This document shows positions 24,759 to 36,092 of a DNA stretch of 64,000 nucleotides, in pieces (within the stretch, counting starts at the first letter, position 1; the number at the start of each line of letters is the position of its first letter). Where the stretch lies: positions 91,001 through 155,000 of the forward strand of contig JAQFVV010000349.1 of assembly GCA_028023455.1 (NCBI GenBank), written 5' to 3'. The position numbers and the translations under genes are program-made. This stretch comes from Epiperipatus broadwayi. Lineage: Eukaryota > Onychophora > Udeonychophora > Euonychophora > Peripatidae. The notes under the pieces were generated by a model. That model had not been told where the DNA came from. It ran no database searches and worked only from the letters and a program-made list of their open reading frames with translations.

Positions 24759-25126
24759 CAGGGGTCCCCAACCTTTTTGCACTTAAAAGCACATTCTATA
24801 ATACCGGCCAGGTGGCAGGCACCATTTATTTTTTCAAAGTAAATTTATAGTTGGATATTGTTAATAATACACAAAATGTACAAAAAAATATTTATTTCAA
24901 AAATAAAATTTTAACATATAAATAACGTTTATATTTTTACGCTGTAAAAGTATAGTATGCCCTACAATTTGATTACAATATAATACAATAGTTTATAAGA
25001 AATTTTAAAAATTAAATTTATTTGTATCAGATAAATAATTTTTTATCGTATTCGGATAGCGGCGGGCACACGTAAAATGGTCTGTGGGTGCCATGGTGCC
25101 CACAGGCATAGGGTTGGGGATCCCTG
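24759..25126. mobile_element. non-autonomous hAT element (MITE), 368 bp
   Basis: Terminal inverted repeats CAGGGGTCCCCAACC at the left and, on the other strand, CAGGGATCCCCAACC at the right. An exact 8-bp target duplication CAGTATAT lies at 24751-24758 and 25127-25134. The CAGNG ends and 8-bp duplication are hAT hallmarks. No coding capacity. It inserted next to the RTE copy, within bases that follow its target duplication. Confidence 0.93.
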
Positions 25127-25612
25127 CAGTATATGTATATTGTAATTATTATATACCACAAATATGGAATACAAAGTTTCATTTTCATTCACATAGGTTA
25201 TCAACTGAAATTATTTCATGAATAATGTTTATTATTCAAAATTCAATACAGAGCATTCATGTTCAAAATATTGGACCTCTGTTTAGTATATTGACTTCAC
25301 TTGTCAAAGTGAAAACTTCCATTGCTTAAACTGTATTACTTGGCTCTGTGTGAAAGATCTTTGGTTCAAGGTCCATGAATTGTGTGCTCTATGTTGTGAC
25401 TTCCTGTGCTTAAAATTATAAATTCCAAAATAATAAACCATTTGATTATTTATTTTTTATTTAATAAAAACAGAACATTTACAAAAAGTTTCTTAAACAT
25501 AACATGCATACCTTATTCCTTAATAATAATTGATGTTAATAAAAGAAATTTGTAGTTAATTCAATACTATTTCCAGTTTAGTACTATGTAGATTTAGATT
25601 ATATATATATAT

Positions 25613-25712
25613 TTCCTCATGTGTCATAGCATCAGCTGGGAAGCGAACCCGCTAACCTGGGAAAACTGCTTGTAAAGCAGCCGTCGCTGACCTCTCGACC
25701 ACCAATGCTTAT
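25613..25712 (-). mobile_element. tRNA-derived SINE copy 6
   Basis: Minus-strand copy, from the tail CATGTGTCATAGCATC through the B box (GCGAACCC in reverse) to ACCACCAATGC. No clear target duplication; the poly-A side merges with a TA repeat. Confidence 0.8.
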
Positions 25713-26353
25713 TGCTGTTATAACATTAATTGCTTGGATGATTTTGTAATATTCAAATATATGATTGAATACAATGATTTCACTCACTTGGCCAAACTAA
25801 TATATTTTTTTACTTAGCTGGGAATCAATCTATAAACTTTTAGTTATTGAGTTTGTCATTTTACCATTGTGCAGGATGAGGAAGATATTTATTTGTATGT
25901 GTTTATTATTCACTTTGTCATGATAATCAAACACCCCTATGATGGATTATCTCATTCCACTCAATTGAGATTTTTTTTAAAGCTGAGAATTAGGAGATGA
26001 ACTTTTAGCTCTGAATTGATATAAAACAGTATTTGAACATGTTGTAGATTCATCCTAAGCTTACTCTTAATAATGAACTTGTTCAAGACGTAGAGCTTTC
26101 TAGATCAATAAAACAATAATAATGTGAACAAATAGACAGTGGCATAAACAGTCCACCATAGAAGTAGATCTGTAAATCTAACTTTTCATATTAAAATAGA
26201 GAAGTGGATATTAAACACAGGTCCATCTGGGAGGCAAGAAGACAATGATTACTCTATCATGTTTAATTAATTAATCTAATAGGAATGCATATTATTACTA
26301 TTTGTTAAAACACAGGCATAGTCAAACACAGAGCATGAAGCTTCTAGTATCAT

Positions 26354-26453
26354 GTTTCCCTGAAAATAAGACTTAACTGGAAAATAAGTCGTAGCATGAT
26401 TTTTCAGGATGCCTGTATATAAGCCTTATCCCAAATATAAGCTCTAGTTAAGA
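26354..26453. repeat. AATAAG-rich dispersed repeat
   Basis: Contains four spaced copies of a short unit like AAAATAAGACT (26362, 26378, then ATATAAGCC and ATATAAGCTC) around CATGATTTTTCAGGATGC. From memory this resembles a DNA-transposon-derived repeat seen in distant animals, but I cannot confirm its class. No inverted ends or target duplication were clear. Confidence 0.4.
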
Positions 26454-27130
26454 TTATCAGCCAGATGAATGGATTTCATTTTGTTTGTTGAAGCGCACTA
26501 TATATGTATTGAATTATAAAATAATGAATATATAAATAGATAGTATTATTGAAATTTATGCTTTAAGTAAATGAAAGTATAAATTATAATGGTACTTAAG
26601 TATTTTTGCATCAAACATTTTCAACAAACATAATTCTACCTGCTTAGAGGCATATATTTAAGTAGTATTCTAATTTATCTTTAAAATATAATCTTAATAA
26701 AGTGTACAACTTGCAAAAAGTCATATCTAAATTTATGATTTTTTTTATAATATAAAAATGTTATGAATTAATATTAAGCCACTATGATATCACATGACAC
26801 AATTTCTTATTATTGTTGCTACTGTGTGCATTAATATTATGAATGAGAGCATTGAAGCACTTCTTAGTAGCTTATTATTAAATTAAGACATAAAATATGA
26901 ATATAATTAAATTAGCTATTATATATTGTGTGTCTTAAAATAAGATAATAGAGAGCACTTTAATGATTCCATCACAATATAATAAGATGAAGCTCTGTAA
27001 TGTAAGGATTACAGAATTGATTTTAAATATTTATTGTGGTGGATCAAATAAAAATATTACCTTTATAGCATCTCTGTGAATACTGGGATACAATAATCTT
27101 AAATGCACTTATATATATCTCTCTTTTTAG

Positions 27131-27322
27131 ATTTCAAAGACAAAGGAGAAATGTGGAGAAGAGATTATGAATCAGATACATTTCCAGAAGATGTTGAAAA
27201 ACTTTGTAGCCAACTTATTGAAAAGTTATATCGACCATTACATGCTTATGTAAGAGGAAAATTGGTGAAAACATATGGGGAGCAAGCTAATGTTAAGGGT
27301 GCTATACCAGCACACCTATTAG
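27131..27322 (+). CDS. ACE: ACE-like peptidase, second exon in window
   Basis: A 192-nt exon of the same ACE-like gene. It reads FKDKGEMWRRDYESDTF, then EKLYRPLHAYVRGKL, and ends at IPAHLLG. All of these are hallmarks of the M2 family: the W-R-x-x-Y-E segment, the L-H-A-Y-V-R helix, and 'PAHLLG' just before the G-x-M-W-A-Q motif. The acceptor is CTTTTTAG at 27123-27130. The donor is GTATTT at 27323, placed so that the last base G joins GT of the next exon to give Gly. Intron phase is 1 on both sides. The frame is open with no stop, and codon choice strongly favours A/T endings, like the neighbouring DNA. Confidence 0.93.
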
Positions 27323-27798
27323 GTATTTATTATAGTTATTAATTAGTTTATACATGCAAAAATGCATATATGTATTGGTGATAGACATATTTAAAAATGC
27401 AGTTGATTATTTATTTTCATCAAATTTATGACTCCATCTTTCGCTAGTATTGTAATACATAAAATTATAGCCTTTCAAAGGTTTTCTTTAGAATCACTGA
27501 ACATAGATTTTTGATCAAAATTATTTTGACAGCAGCCAACCATGCATGCTTATCACAATATGTCAGTCAAGAAATGAAAAACTTTTTCTACTAATGTCAA
27601 CAATTTAAGCTATATAGATTAAAATTTTTGTGCAAATTCTGTCCAACACAAACTATAATGTATAATCAAAAATTTTAATAATGAAAATAACTGGAAGTTA
27701 ACACAGTTTCAGCATTATAAGCAGGTTTTGTTTCACTACTAGGGATTTAAAGATAACAATTATTTATTGATAATTGAGCATACTATTTCAAAAATATA

Positions 27799-27961
27799 TC
27801 ATATAATACTAAATCATCCATGCATTTTACTACTGTTACACAATGCTTTATTTACCACCATCTTTTACAGTTTACTGTTTTGATTGCCCCAGCAATCTTC
27901 TTCAGAACTTTTATATCTCCTAATAGTAAAGTGCATGGATGATTTAATATTATATGATATT
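27799..27961. mobile_element. short palindromic-ended element with hammerhead-like core
   Basis: Inverted ends of about 36 bases (from 27799 and to 27961) share ACTAAATCATCCATGCA with two or three mismatches. The core lies on the minus strand at 27877-27905. The element is too short to code. It resembles the other palindromic elements near 34393 and 36996 in layout but not in sequence. Confidence 0.6.
27877..27905 (-). ncRNA. hammerhead-ribozyme-like core
   Basis: Minus strand: CTGAAGA (27899-27905), one A, stem II GATTGC/GCAATC (six perfect pairs, loop of four), then AAAAC where GAAAC is expected, then AGTA. The box CUGANGA and the paired stem fit a hammerhead. The G12 position is changed to A, so this copy should not cleave. 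An ACNGUA stem III as short as two pairs is typical of the minimal type reported in Penelope-like elements. Confidence 0.55.
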
Positions 27962-29224
27962 ATACATTTGGCAATGCAATAAGAAATAGTAGTTATTATA
28001 TTTAAAAAATACTGTAATTAGTTGCTTTTATTTTTAGTTTATTTATATATATAATATATATAAAACTTATGTCTATGTAAAATTTTGATAAAGATAAGGT
28101 GCACATAAATTTAATTGCATGCTCAACATAAACCAAATCATTTTTAAACAATAGACATTTTGATTAGTTAGTGTTAAGCACAACAATTTTTGACAATGTT
28201 TTCCAAACAATACTATGAGGTATTCAGATCCATATGTTAAACTGTTATCCGGAAATCAATCATGAGTGATTATATAAAATTAGTTCAACAATGATTAGGA
28301 ATTTTAAAATGATTAAGTCTTGAATCCAATGTTGATGAAAATGCCTACATTATACAGTTTATGATATTATCATACTTTCAATGCAATCTCTAATTGCACT
28401 TAAATATTATTCTATTATATCTTGTGAATTTCATTTTATTTTTGTGGAGATAAATCTAATAAATTCATGAAAGTATCTTTCATTCTCCATCTATATTTAA
28501 TCAAATTTTATTTCTAAACACTGTATAAGTTGTAGAAATTCAGAAAAAGCATCCTTTATTAAATCCCCATCTTAACACCACTTTCTGATTTACATCTTCA
28601 TCAGTAAAGACTTTCTAGCAGCTACCTTTTATTTATTTCTATTATTCAAACTAATATCTTGAATTTTAAAAAAAACCCTAAGGTTTTAAATTCAGGTTAA
28701 CTTACTCATACAGTTAATATAAATCTGACTCATGAGTAAACAGGTTATGTTGTCAGTAGTTTAGTTCTAATTTTTTGTAAGTAATGCTCCTTAACTCTGT
28801 AAGATATTTTAAAAATTGAAAATGTAAAACAGATTATATTAAGAAGAGAGAGAATCCTCACATCTCAAATACAAAATCTGGATGTATTGAAACTGGATTG
28901 TATTACAATGAAAATGTGCAAATTGCATGCAATTTAGGATAATTGTGTGGTTTTTTTTTTTGCAAAATAAAAAGTAGAAGTTAAATTGTTGCTTATATAA
29001 ATGCAAAATCTCTATTTGAAACAATAAAATGATGGAAATCTAATTCCATCTAAAAATAAAACAAATTGAATGTAATATATTTTTTAAACAAATAATCAAA
29101 ATTTGAAGATCTAAATAATATAATTTCTTATGATAACTCAACAACTTATAAATTGATGGATGAATAGAAAATATGACAATCAAAAATGTAAAATTTATAC
29201 AATTTATATATATATGTAATTAGA

Positions 29225-29385
29225 AGGGCTTTGAACTCAGATTTTCAACCTTCCTACAGTCATCCATTTCATCTTATACAATCAATACACATGACCACAT
29301 GCATGTGAAAAAGATAAATAATTTCTAATATATATATTTCATGCTGAACCAGTACTCATCAGTTCGTCCAGATCACCATCCCCCA
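29225..29385 (-). mobile_element. SINE-like repeat with hammerhead core, copy 1
   Basis: On the minus strand it shares about 160 bases with 32818-32972. It has GGATGGTGATCTGGACGA before CTGATGA (29356-29362), stem II GTACT/AGCAT (one wobble pair and one mismatch), GAAAT, then CATGTGGTCATGTGTATTG and a 3' part ending in CTGAGTTCAAAGCCC, which resembles a pol III B box. No protein. It may be a tRNA-related SINE carrying a ribozyme, as known for schistosome Sm-alpha, but it is a different sequence. Confidence 0.65.
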
Positions 29386-30612
29386 TACCTATATACTTTT
29401 TATTTGCAAGTATGTGCTTTATTTTATTCAAATATGGATATCATTTTGGATTTTAATTTCTTGCTGATTAGTTTCTATTAATATTTTTTTTATGGATTAA
29501 GTATTTTTTATGTTGTTATGCATGTTAAGTTTTCAGATACTCCATCCACAAATTGATTTTGTAATTGAATTTCTCATGTAGTTGTCTTCATTACTAATTT
29601 AATTTTTATGGAATCCTTATCTTGATCACACTTAGTGAATGGAATTTGTTTTTTAATCATTGAGCATTGATTTGGTCACTAATAAAATATTACTGATCAC
29701 ATTTGGTTTCTAAATATATTATTTTCATGTTTTATTTGTTTTGTAATGTAAATATCTGAAATTATTTTCATGCTTTTTTTACAAAATTAATTACTTTGCT
29801 TCATTGACATGTGGGTGTTTTCAGTCCATGGGTAGAAAATAGGCTCTACTAATTCCAAAAACTGTCATTTTTTTTCTGATTCATACATAATATATATAAT
29901 AGTTCTTCCACATTTCTCTTTCAAAAACTTGTTTTTATTTTACGTAGTCATAAATATGAAATAAATTTCGTTACAAAAAATAAAATGGAAAAAATATGAT
30001 AAAACGTATTTATAATGAATTTTAAGAAGTTGAAATATATTTTTATACTTAAAAAAGGAAAATTAATACTGTAAAGATTTATCTAAAGATTTATGGTGAT
30101 GGATTTTATTTGTAGTTATATATTGGATATTTTCATGATCTAGTTGAAATGTTAAATTTTTAGAAAAAAATAATGTTTATTTATCCTTTCAAAATCCACT
30201 CAACTGTTAGTGATAAAATTGTTTCAAGTGGTATCATTCTCTTTTCTTCTTCACATATTTCTGGCCTGATCATTGTAAATGTTGTCATGGTTACTAAGTA
30301 GCCTACTCTGCCAAAGATTTTAAATTTCTGAAGTTATAATTAAAAAGTGCTAAAAAATATTCAATACCATTTTTTTAAAAGGAATGTTTATATAATAAAT
30401 TTAAAAAAATTAAAACTTATGGACAAATACAATTAAAATAAATATCAGATCATACAATATAATCTCTAAAAGAACAGCATAATACCCAAATCATTAATTT
30501 TTTGAATGTATTTGTCTTTAATTATTTGCATTGTTTTTTTATTAAATATATTATTGTGTACTTGAAATACAATTAATTCCATTCTTGTAAGTTGTTGATA
30601 AGTAAATTTATT

Positions 30613-30825
30613 CATTATCATCATCATCATCAACCATTATCAATCCACTGCAAGATGAAGATCTCTCCAAGTTCAATCCATCTTTTCCGATCTTTAGCTT
30701 TTTTTCTCCACATCATCCCTGCACACTTTCTTATTTCATTCATCCATCTCACATGTGGTCTCTTTCTGGGTCTTTTACAATCTTTTGGAATCCAGTTTAA
30801 AATTTCTGATAATAGATGGACAATT
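30613..30825 (-). mobile_element. short RTE 3' copy with a small 5' inversion, 11-bp TSD
   Basis: About 195 bases of RTE 3' end in minus orientation (tail at 30617-30631) are followed by about 18 bases (GATAATAGATGGACAATT, 30808-30825) that belong just upstream in the RTE but read on the opposite strand. An exact duplication GTAAATTTATT lies at 30602-30612 and 30826-30836. Confidence 0.88.
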
Positions 30826-31943
30826 GTAAATTTATTATTAGCATATATATAAGATATAGTAGATAACAAAAGAGTATTACTTTTTATAGACAAACAAAAA
30901 AAATAACGATTTGGATGTTAATATTTGGTAGAATATGCCATATCATTTTTGTGGATATTATATGACCCAGTGTTTATTTCAAGTGTAATAAATTATTTAA
31001 AATTTAAAAAATATTTTATATAAAATATATAAATGTATTAGTAAAAAAAAAGTCACTAAATATAAAGAAAATTCTTTGCGTTAAATAAAATTAAGAACAT
31101 ATTTAAGGAGATTAAAAAAATCATAATATGAGAAGAAAAAGAAATTTTATGAATATTTGTTTTTTAAAAAAAAAGTAAAAATTAAGGCATAATAAAAATT
31201 TGAAAAATTAATGGATTACAGGTGAATAGCAAAAAACTGATATTACACATAAAATAAGTATAATAAAATTAATAAAAATGATATTAAAAATATTGTAAAT
31301 AAAGATAAATTTGTTATTAAGAGATAATATTCATTAATAAAAAATAAAAAAAATTATTTAAAAAAAGAGAGAGATTTAAAATATACACTTGAAATTAAAA
31401 AGTGAGATTAAAACATAAGTAATAAATAATAAATATATAAAAAATAAATGTAATAAAATCGATCACAAAAGCATAGAATTGGTAGATAAAATTATATTAA
31501 ATGAAATAAAAGAAAAACTGATATGGTAATTGAAAAGAATAAAATTAAGATATAAAACAAAAATTAATGAAGATATAAGAAACATTAAAATACCAATAAA
31601 TACAATAACTGTATAAATGTTCTTTTTGAAAATTAATATAAATAAAACTTATAAAAAAATAAAAATAATTATTGTTATATTATTTACAAAAGAAAATATA
31701 AATAACAATACTATGTTTGCATGACAAAAATAAATGGATTAATCAAAAAAATGTCAATTGGATGTGCTTTTTAGGCCAGTTATAAACAATATTAATACAT
31801 GTGAATTTATAGAAGAAATAATGGAATGTGTAAGAATAAAGATTTTATTAAACTAGGCATTAAAAGTCACATACTAATATCAATGCAGATGAGGCTTAAA
31901 AACTGTGATGGACATATTTTTCAGGGATAAAATTAATGACATT

Positions 31944-32040
31944 GTCAAGCGTTGATGGTCTAGTGGTTAGCATATCTGCCTTCCAAGCAGCTGGCCTGGG
32001 TTCACCTCCCGGTCAACTCTTTGACATATGAAAAGAAAAA
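31944..32040 (+). mobile_element. tRNA-derived SINE copy 7
   Basis: Plus-strand copy with anticodon loop CTTCCAA, B box GGGTTCACCTCC and a tail of TTTGACATATG plus A-rich DNA. An imperfect duplication (AATTAATGACATT before, AAATAATGCACATT after) supports insertion by retroposition. Confidence 0.85.
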
Positions 32041-32415
32041 AAAATAATGCACATTAAATAGTATATAATAATTTATTAAATAAATTAAATATTTATTATA
32101 AAAATGTAATGTTTGAGTGAAATAATAATTATTATAAAGAAATATTCTTAAGCATGAATAGTACTTTGAATGGTTATTGGCAGATATTATATAAATGAAT
32201 TTGAAAATAAATATTTTAATTAAGAAAAATATAAATCCATTTTTTTTATGTTAGTTGTATAGAGACTGGGTTTGTGTTGCATCCAATTTCCAAGATTGTC
32301 CATTTACTTAAAAAAAGCTACTAAGATATTTTAAAGTGATCCATATTCTCAAGCTGATAATTATTAAGTCAAATGTTGATGATTTTTCTACTTATGATTT
32401 GATAAAAAAAACTTA

Positions 32416-32518
32416 ACTTTTTTTTTTCTTCATATGTCATAGCATCGGCCAGGATGTGAACCCACACTCGTCTGCAACCAACTACTTGCTTGCAAGGCAG
32501 GTGCCATGACCTCTCAGC
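32416..32518 (-). mobile_element. tRNA-derived SINE copy 8
   Basis: Minus-strand copy sharing the enlarged central part of copy 2 (CTGCAACCAACTACTTGC), so these two form a subfamily. It is truncated at the tRNA 5' end (CTCTCAGC then unrelated DNA). No target duplication seen. Confidence 0.78.
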
Positions 32519-32817
32519 TTTTTTGAACACTAATTACATAAACAAAGTCATTATTGCAATTTTGCATGAAGGTGCCATCTTTATTAAATATACAACTATA
32601 ATTCCATCCTTCCTAGATAAATATCTTCATGATTGTCATTTTTCTTTATTAGGCTAGAAATTTATCATATCATTCTTAGTCAAATTTTAAATTTTAATTA
32701 AAGTTGAATATATGGATGGCTGAAGAGTTGGAGGTTGGAGTAGATTGAAGCCTGTTTATTAAAGTGTAAGGATTTGCTATCTTAATATAAACTGAGCACT
32801 GATTTTATATATATATG

Positions 32818-32972
32818 AATGGGAGATGGTAGTCTGACCAACTGATGAGTGCTGGTTTAGCACAAAATACATGATTAGTTATCTTTTATGCATGTGTGTG
32901 GTCATGTGTATCTGTAAGATGAGATGGTGTGAAAGATGATGGGGCTTAAAAGTCTGAGTTCAAATCCCCTAT
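32818..32972 (+). mobile_element. SINE-like repeat with hammerhead core, copy 2
   Basis: CTGATGA (32842-32848) is followed without a gap by stem II GTGCT/AGCAC (perfect, loop GGTTT), then AAAAT (G12 lost). Downstream ATACATG (32867-32873) can pair with CATGTGTAT (32903-32911) as stem III, leaving UC as a possible cleavage side. The 3' part contains GTCTGAGTTCAAATCCCC (B-box-like). The two copies together give an intact consensus core. Stem I is not obvious. Confidence 0.68.
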
Positions 32973-33096
32973 ATTTATTATTACTATTAAACAGAAACAG
33001 ATGGAAATATTAATTCAATTCTACTCCACTTTTTTTTAATAATATACAAATAAAATTAAAATTAATCATTTAGATAAAGAACATAATGATCCCCAA

Positions 33097-33195
33097 AATG
33101 AATTTGATGCTGAACCAAGCTTCTTTGTTTAGTTGAGAAATTGTGATTCAGGTCAATTGAAAAAATGCTGGTTCAGCAAAAATTCATCATAGAGG
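33097..33195. repeat. small inverted repeat with the same GGTTCAGCA hairpin
   Basis: ATGAATTTGATGCTGAACCA (33100-33119) is mirrored by TGCTGGTTCAGCAAAAATTC near 33166. TGCTGGTTCAGCA is the stem II hairpin of the repeats at 29225 and 32818, so this is probably a decayed inverted pair of that family. Confidence 0.45.
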
Positions 33196-34392
33196 TCATT
33201 TGCCCTTTTCAGATGCTTTTATTTATGTGATTAATTTGAATGTTATAAGTAAAACAAGGTCCTTACAAGTTGCAATAAAAATATTAAGAACATTCTGCAT
33301 ATTATTCTTTGAATTATTTTAAAAAGCACTGTTATCATCTTACTGTAAATTTAGATGCCATGAAGAAATTCTTGCTTGATGATAAAAAGTTCAAATTAAA
33401 AACTTCACCATCAAACCTATAATACTTGTTTTCTGGCATCATTAAAATGTAATGAAAATGGAAAACAATGCTGGAACTAGTTCACATTTCTATTTAAAAG
33501 TTTTCATTTCAAAGAAATGTATTTTAATTAACAGAGAATCAAATACATTTATTAGACTGATAAAACTATATATAAATCATATATTTGCTTGTGACATTTT
33601 TTAAAGTTTTTTTTCCTGGTAACAACACAATGATTATAGTATTTGATTGTCCCAATCAGAATGTTTTTATTTATTTTCAAAAGTAACTTTATTGCCTATG
33701 AACACAAGGAATAAGTGGTAGAGCAAATACAAAGGGAAAAATTAAACAAATTGTCTTGAATTGTGATGAGCGTTCAGACAGTTTGAGCAACACGCACTCT
33801 TTTCAATAGTTTTGTCCTATTTCTGAAATTGAGAGTTCGGCATCTCTACGTGACAAAACATGAGCAGGGAAGCAATATGCATTCTGCAGCTTTCCAACCA
33901 TTATGAGAGTGCTAGACCTTTGGCTATCAATCACCTGAAATGGGCATACCCAATTATGGCCAGAGCCATCCTAGTGGCTTATGTATAGTGACTCAGACAG
34001 ACCATGAAGGAAGCCCCCCAGCATTAAAGCAAAAACTATTCTGGCAACACCATAAGCTTCCAGGTATTATTATAGATTCTTTTTGGTAAACACTTATCAA
34101 TGATTGGAAGAAAACTATTCCATAAAATTCTTGGAAATACTTTTGCTATATTGAACAACAATAATATTTCTAATAATTATTGCAGTTTTGTTTTGTAAAT
34201 TAGTAACAATAGAAGTAGGGCAGTATAACTTCATTAGTCCATATATTTCTAAAAAAATTCACTAGTTTTGAATTGAACATATCACCCTCATTTCCCCCCC
34301 CCCTTCATCAGAAAACATCTTTCACTATTTTAGCATTACAAAAAGCTGTTTTAACTTATTTATGTAGGATATCTCTATTTAAATCTAAACAA

Positions 34393-34649
34393 TATTGAAT
34401 TTCAAAAATCTTACACTTTTCAGCAAAAAAACTTTTATTATTGATTACAGTTTCGACTGTACCATGCAGTCTTCATCAGATCTTATTTTGAAAGAATAGA
34501 ATAAGATCTGATAAAGACTGCATGGTACAGTCAAAACTGTAATAAAAGTTTTTTTGCTGAAAAGTGAAAGCATGTAAGATTTTTAAAATTCAATATTATA
34601 TATGAAGACAGCAAAAACAGAGGAGGAAGAAAAAAATTTAGAAGGACTA
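34393..34649. mobile_element. palindromic retroelement with hammerhead-like core, 13-bp TSD
   Basis: A near-perfect palindrome at 34391-34597 is followed by an A-rich tail to 34649. The repeat TAAATCTAAACAA lies at 34380-34392 and again at 34650-34662, so the block is one insertion. Left and right arms each carry the same module (GCAAAAAAACTTTTATTA..., CATGCAGTC). It is non-coding and, by architecture and motif, is inferred to be Penelope-related. Confidence 0.75.
34450..34479 (-). ncRNA. hammerhead-ribozyme-like core, best conserved in window
   Basis: Minus strand: CTGATGA (34473-34479), one A, stem II GACTG/CAGTC (perfect, loop of seven), then GAAAC (34450-34454) and TGTAA. All invariant core bases CUGANGA and GAAA are present. 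The ultra-short stem III would be AC/GU with one loop base, followed by an A as the cleavage-site base. The right arm of the palindrome (plus 34507-34536) has the same stem but CTGATAA and AAAAC, so only the left copy is intact. Confidence 0.65.
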
Positions 34650-36092
34650 TAAATCTAAACAAGTTGTACATCATTCAAAACAGTCATCTGAATTCTTAAA
34701 AATTAAGTATTTCCTTCAAATATTCAAAATATTATCTTTATATTAAAAAGAGACTTCTACTAATTTGATAAGATTATATGTCATTACAAAATAATTGCAA
34801 TTAACAAAAGACAATTTCCTCTTAATAATTTCAGTACACTAATTATTCTTAAATCTTCTTATTGGTCATTGAACTGCTGCTTCTAAATCTTCATACCATT
34901 TATAAAATTCACATTCATCTTATTATTCAGCCCAAAAGACTTCCTTTAAATAAATAATACAACCATTATTAGAGAAACAGTTAGGATTCATTTTATTAAC
35001 TTGAATAATGAATGGGCCAGATTATATAGTGTTATAATATTCATTTATGGCTTCTTCCTTCATCATTGAGAATTAGGATTCAAAATTTGAACTAATATGC
35101 TTATATTTCTAGAAAATACCTTTTGATCTTTTATACAATTTAAGCTAATAACTTGAAATTAAGAACAGTCTTAAGGTTTTGAGCCCAAGATTGTATAATT
35201 ATATAGATCTTACACCTAATTAGCTATTCTAATCCACATTACACTCCTTAAAACAATTCCATATCATAATAACATGACAAACAGGAAATGTAACATAAGT
35301 AACAGTTGCTTCTCAGTCATTAAATTTCTTTTTGGTATGTTTGAAATAGAAGTTAACTGTAACATAATCAATAAAGATGCTATGATTTTGTAAGTTTTTC
35401 TGCCTAAACAAAATATCATAATAATTAAGTCACATGTTGTGCAAAAATTCTATAAGAAAAAAGTGTTGGATTCATAGAATGAATACCATTATTTTTAATA
35501 ACTTCAGGTCATAGTTTTCTGTTTTGTTAGTATGAGAATTAAAGTTTTGAAGAACAAAAAATGGTATTTTTAGTATTGCAGTAACAAAACTATTCTTTCT
35601 TTTTGGGGGGTATGGATGCCTTTGTGCAAAATAATTTTTAATAAATATCATTCTTTCATTTGTACATCTAGGAATTCCACTAACAAAAAGTATTAAATTT
35701 CATTTCACAATAGATCCAATCCCATGCAATTCTATTTAATGATCTCCCCATACAGCCATCTACCTGCTCAATCAAATTTTCTTAGAATGATTTTCACTAT
35801 GATCATTGGTATCAATTTAAAACAACTTTTTAATTATAAGCACTATCCTGGGTTCATGATTTAAAAATTTAACATTAATCAATGTTAGTACAATTCAGTA
35901 TCCAAATTATATTAAAAAAACAATTGAAACACCTTTATTGTCACCATTGTTTCTTATTTTTCACTTTAACATTATTGGTATAACAGCTACTTTCATCAAA
36001 TAAGTCAGCATTTCACTACACATGACAACCTAGCTGCAAGGAGAATTCAGGTTCAAACTATTTTTCTATATCTTTTTACATGTTTAGAAATG

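Larger units (their letters stand above)
530..27130 (+). other. ACE intron of 26.6 kb
   Basis: Bounded by GTAAGT at 530 and CTTTTTAG ending at 27130. Recognised inserts are listed separately. Stretches where I see only AT-rich unique-looking sequence and short low-complexity runs are 2352-3244, 3368-4000, 6660-7760, 8036-8930, 9310-9850, 10252-10914, 11217-16370, 16505-17010, 17110-18680, 18804-19340, 19430-20391, 20580-23170 and 25135-27120. Two blocks are less AT-rich than their surroundings (about 21580-21850 and 22130-22480) and may be old repeats, but I cannot name them. The second contains a (GA)n run at 22220-22238. Confidence 0.7.
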
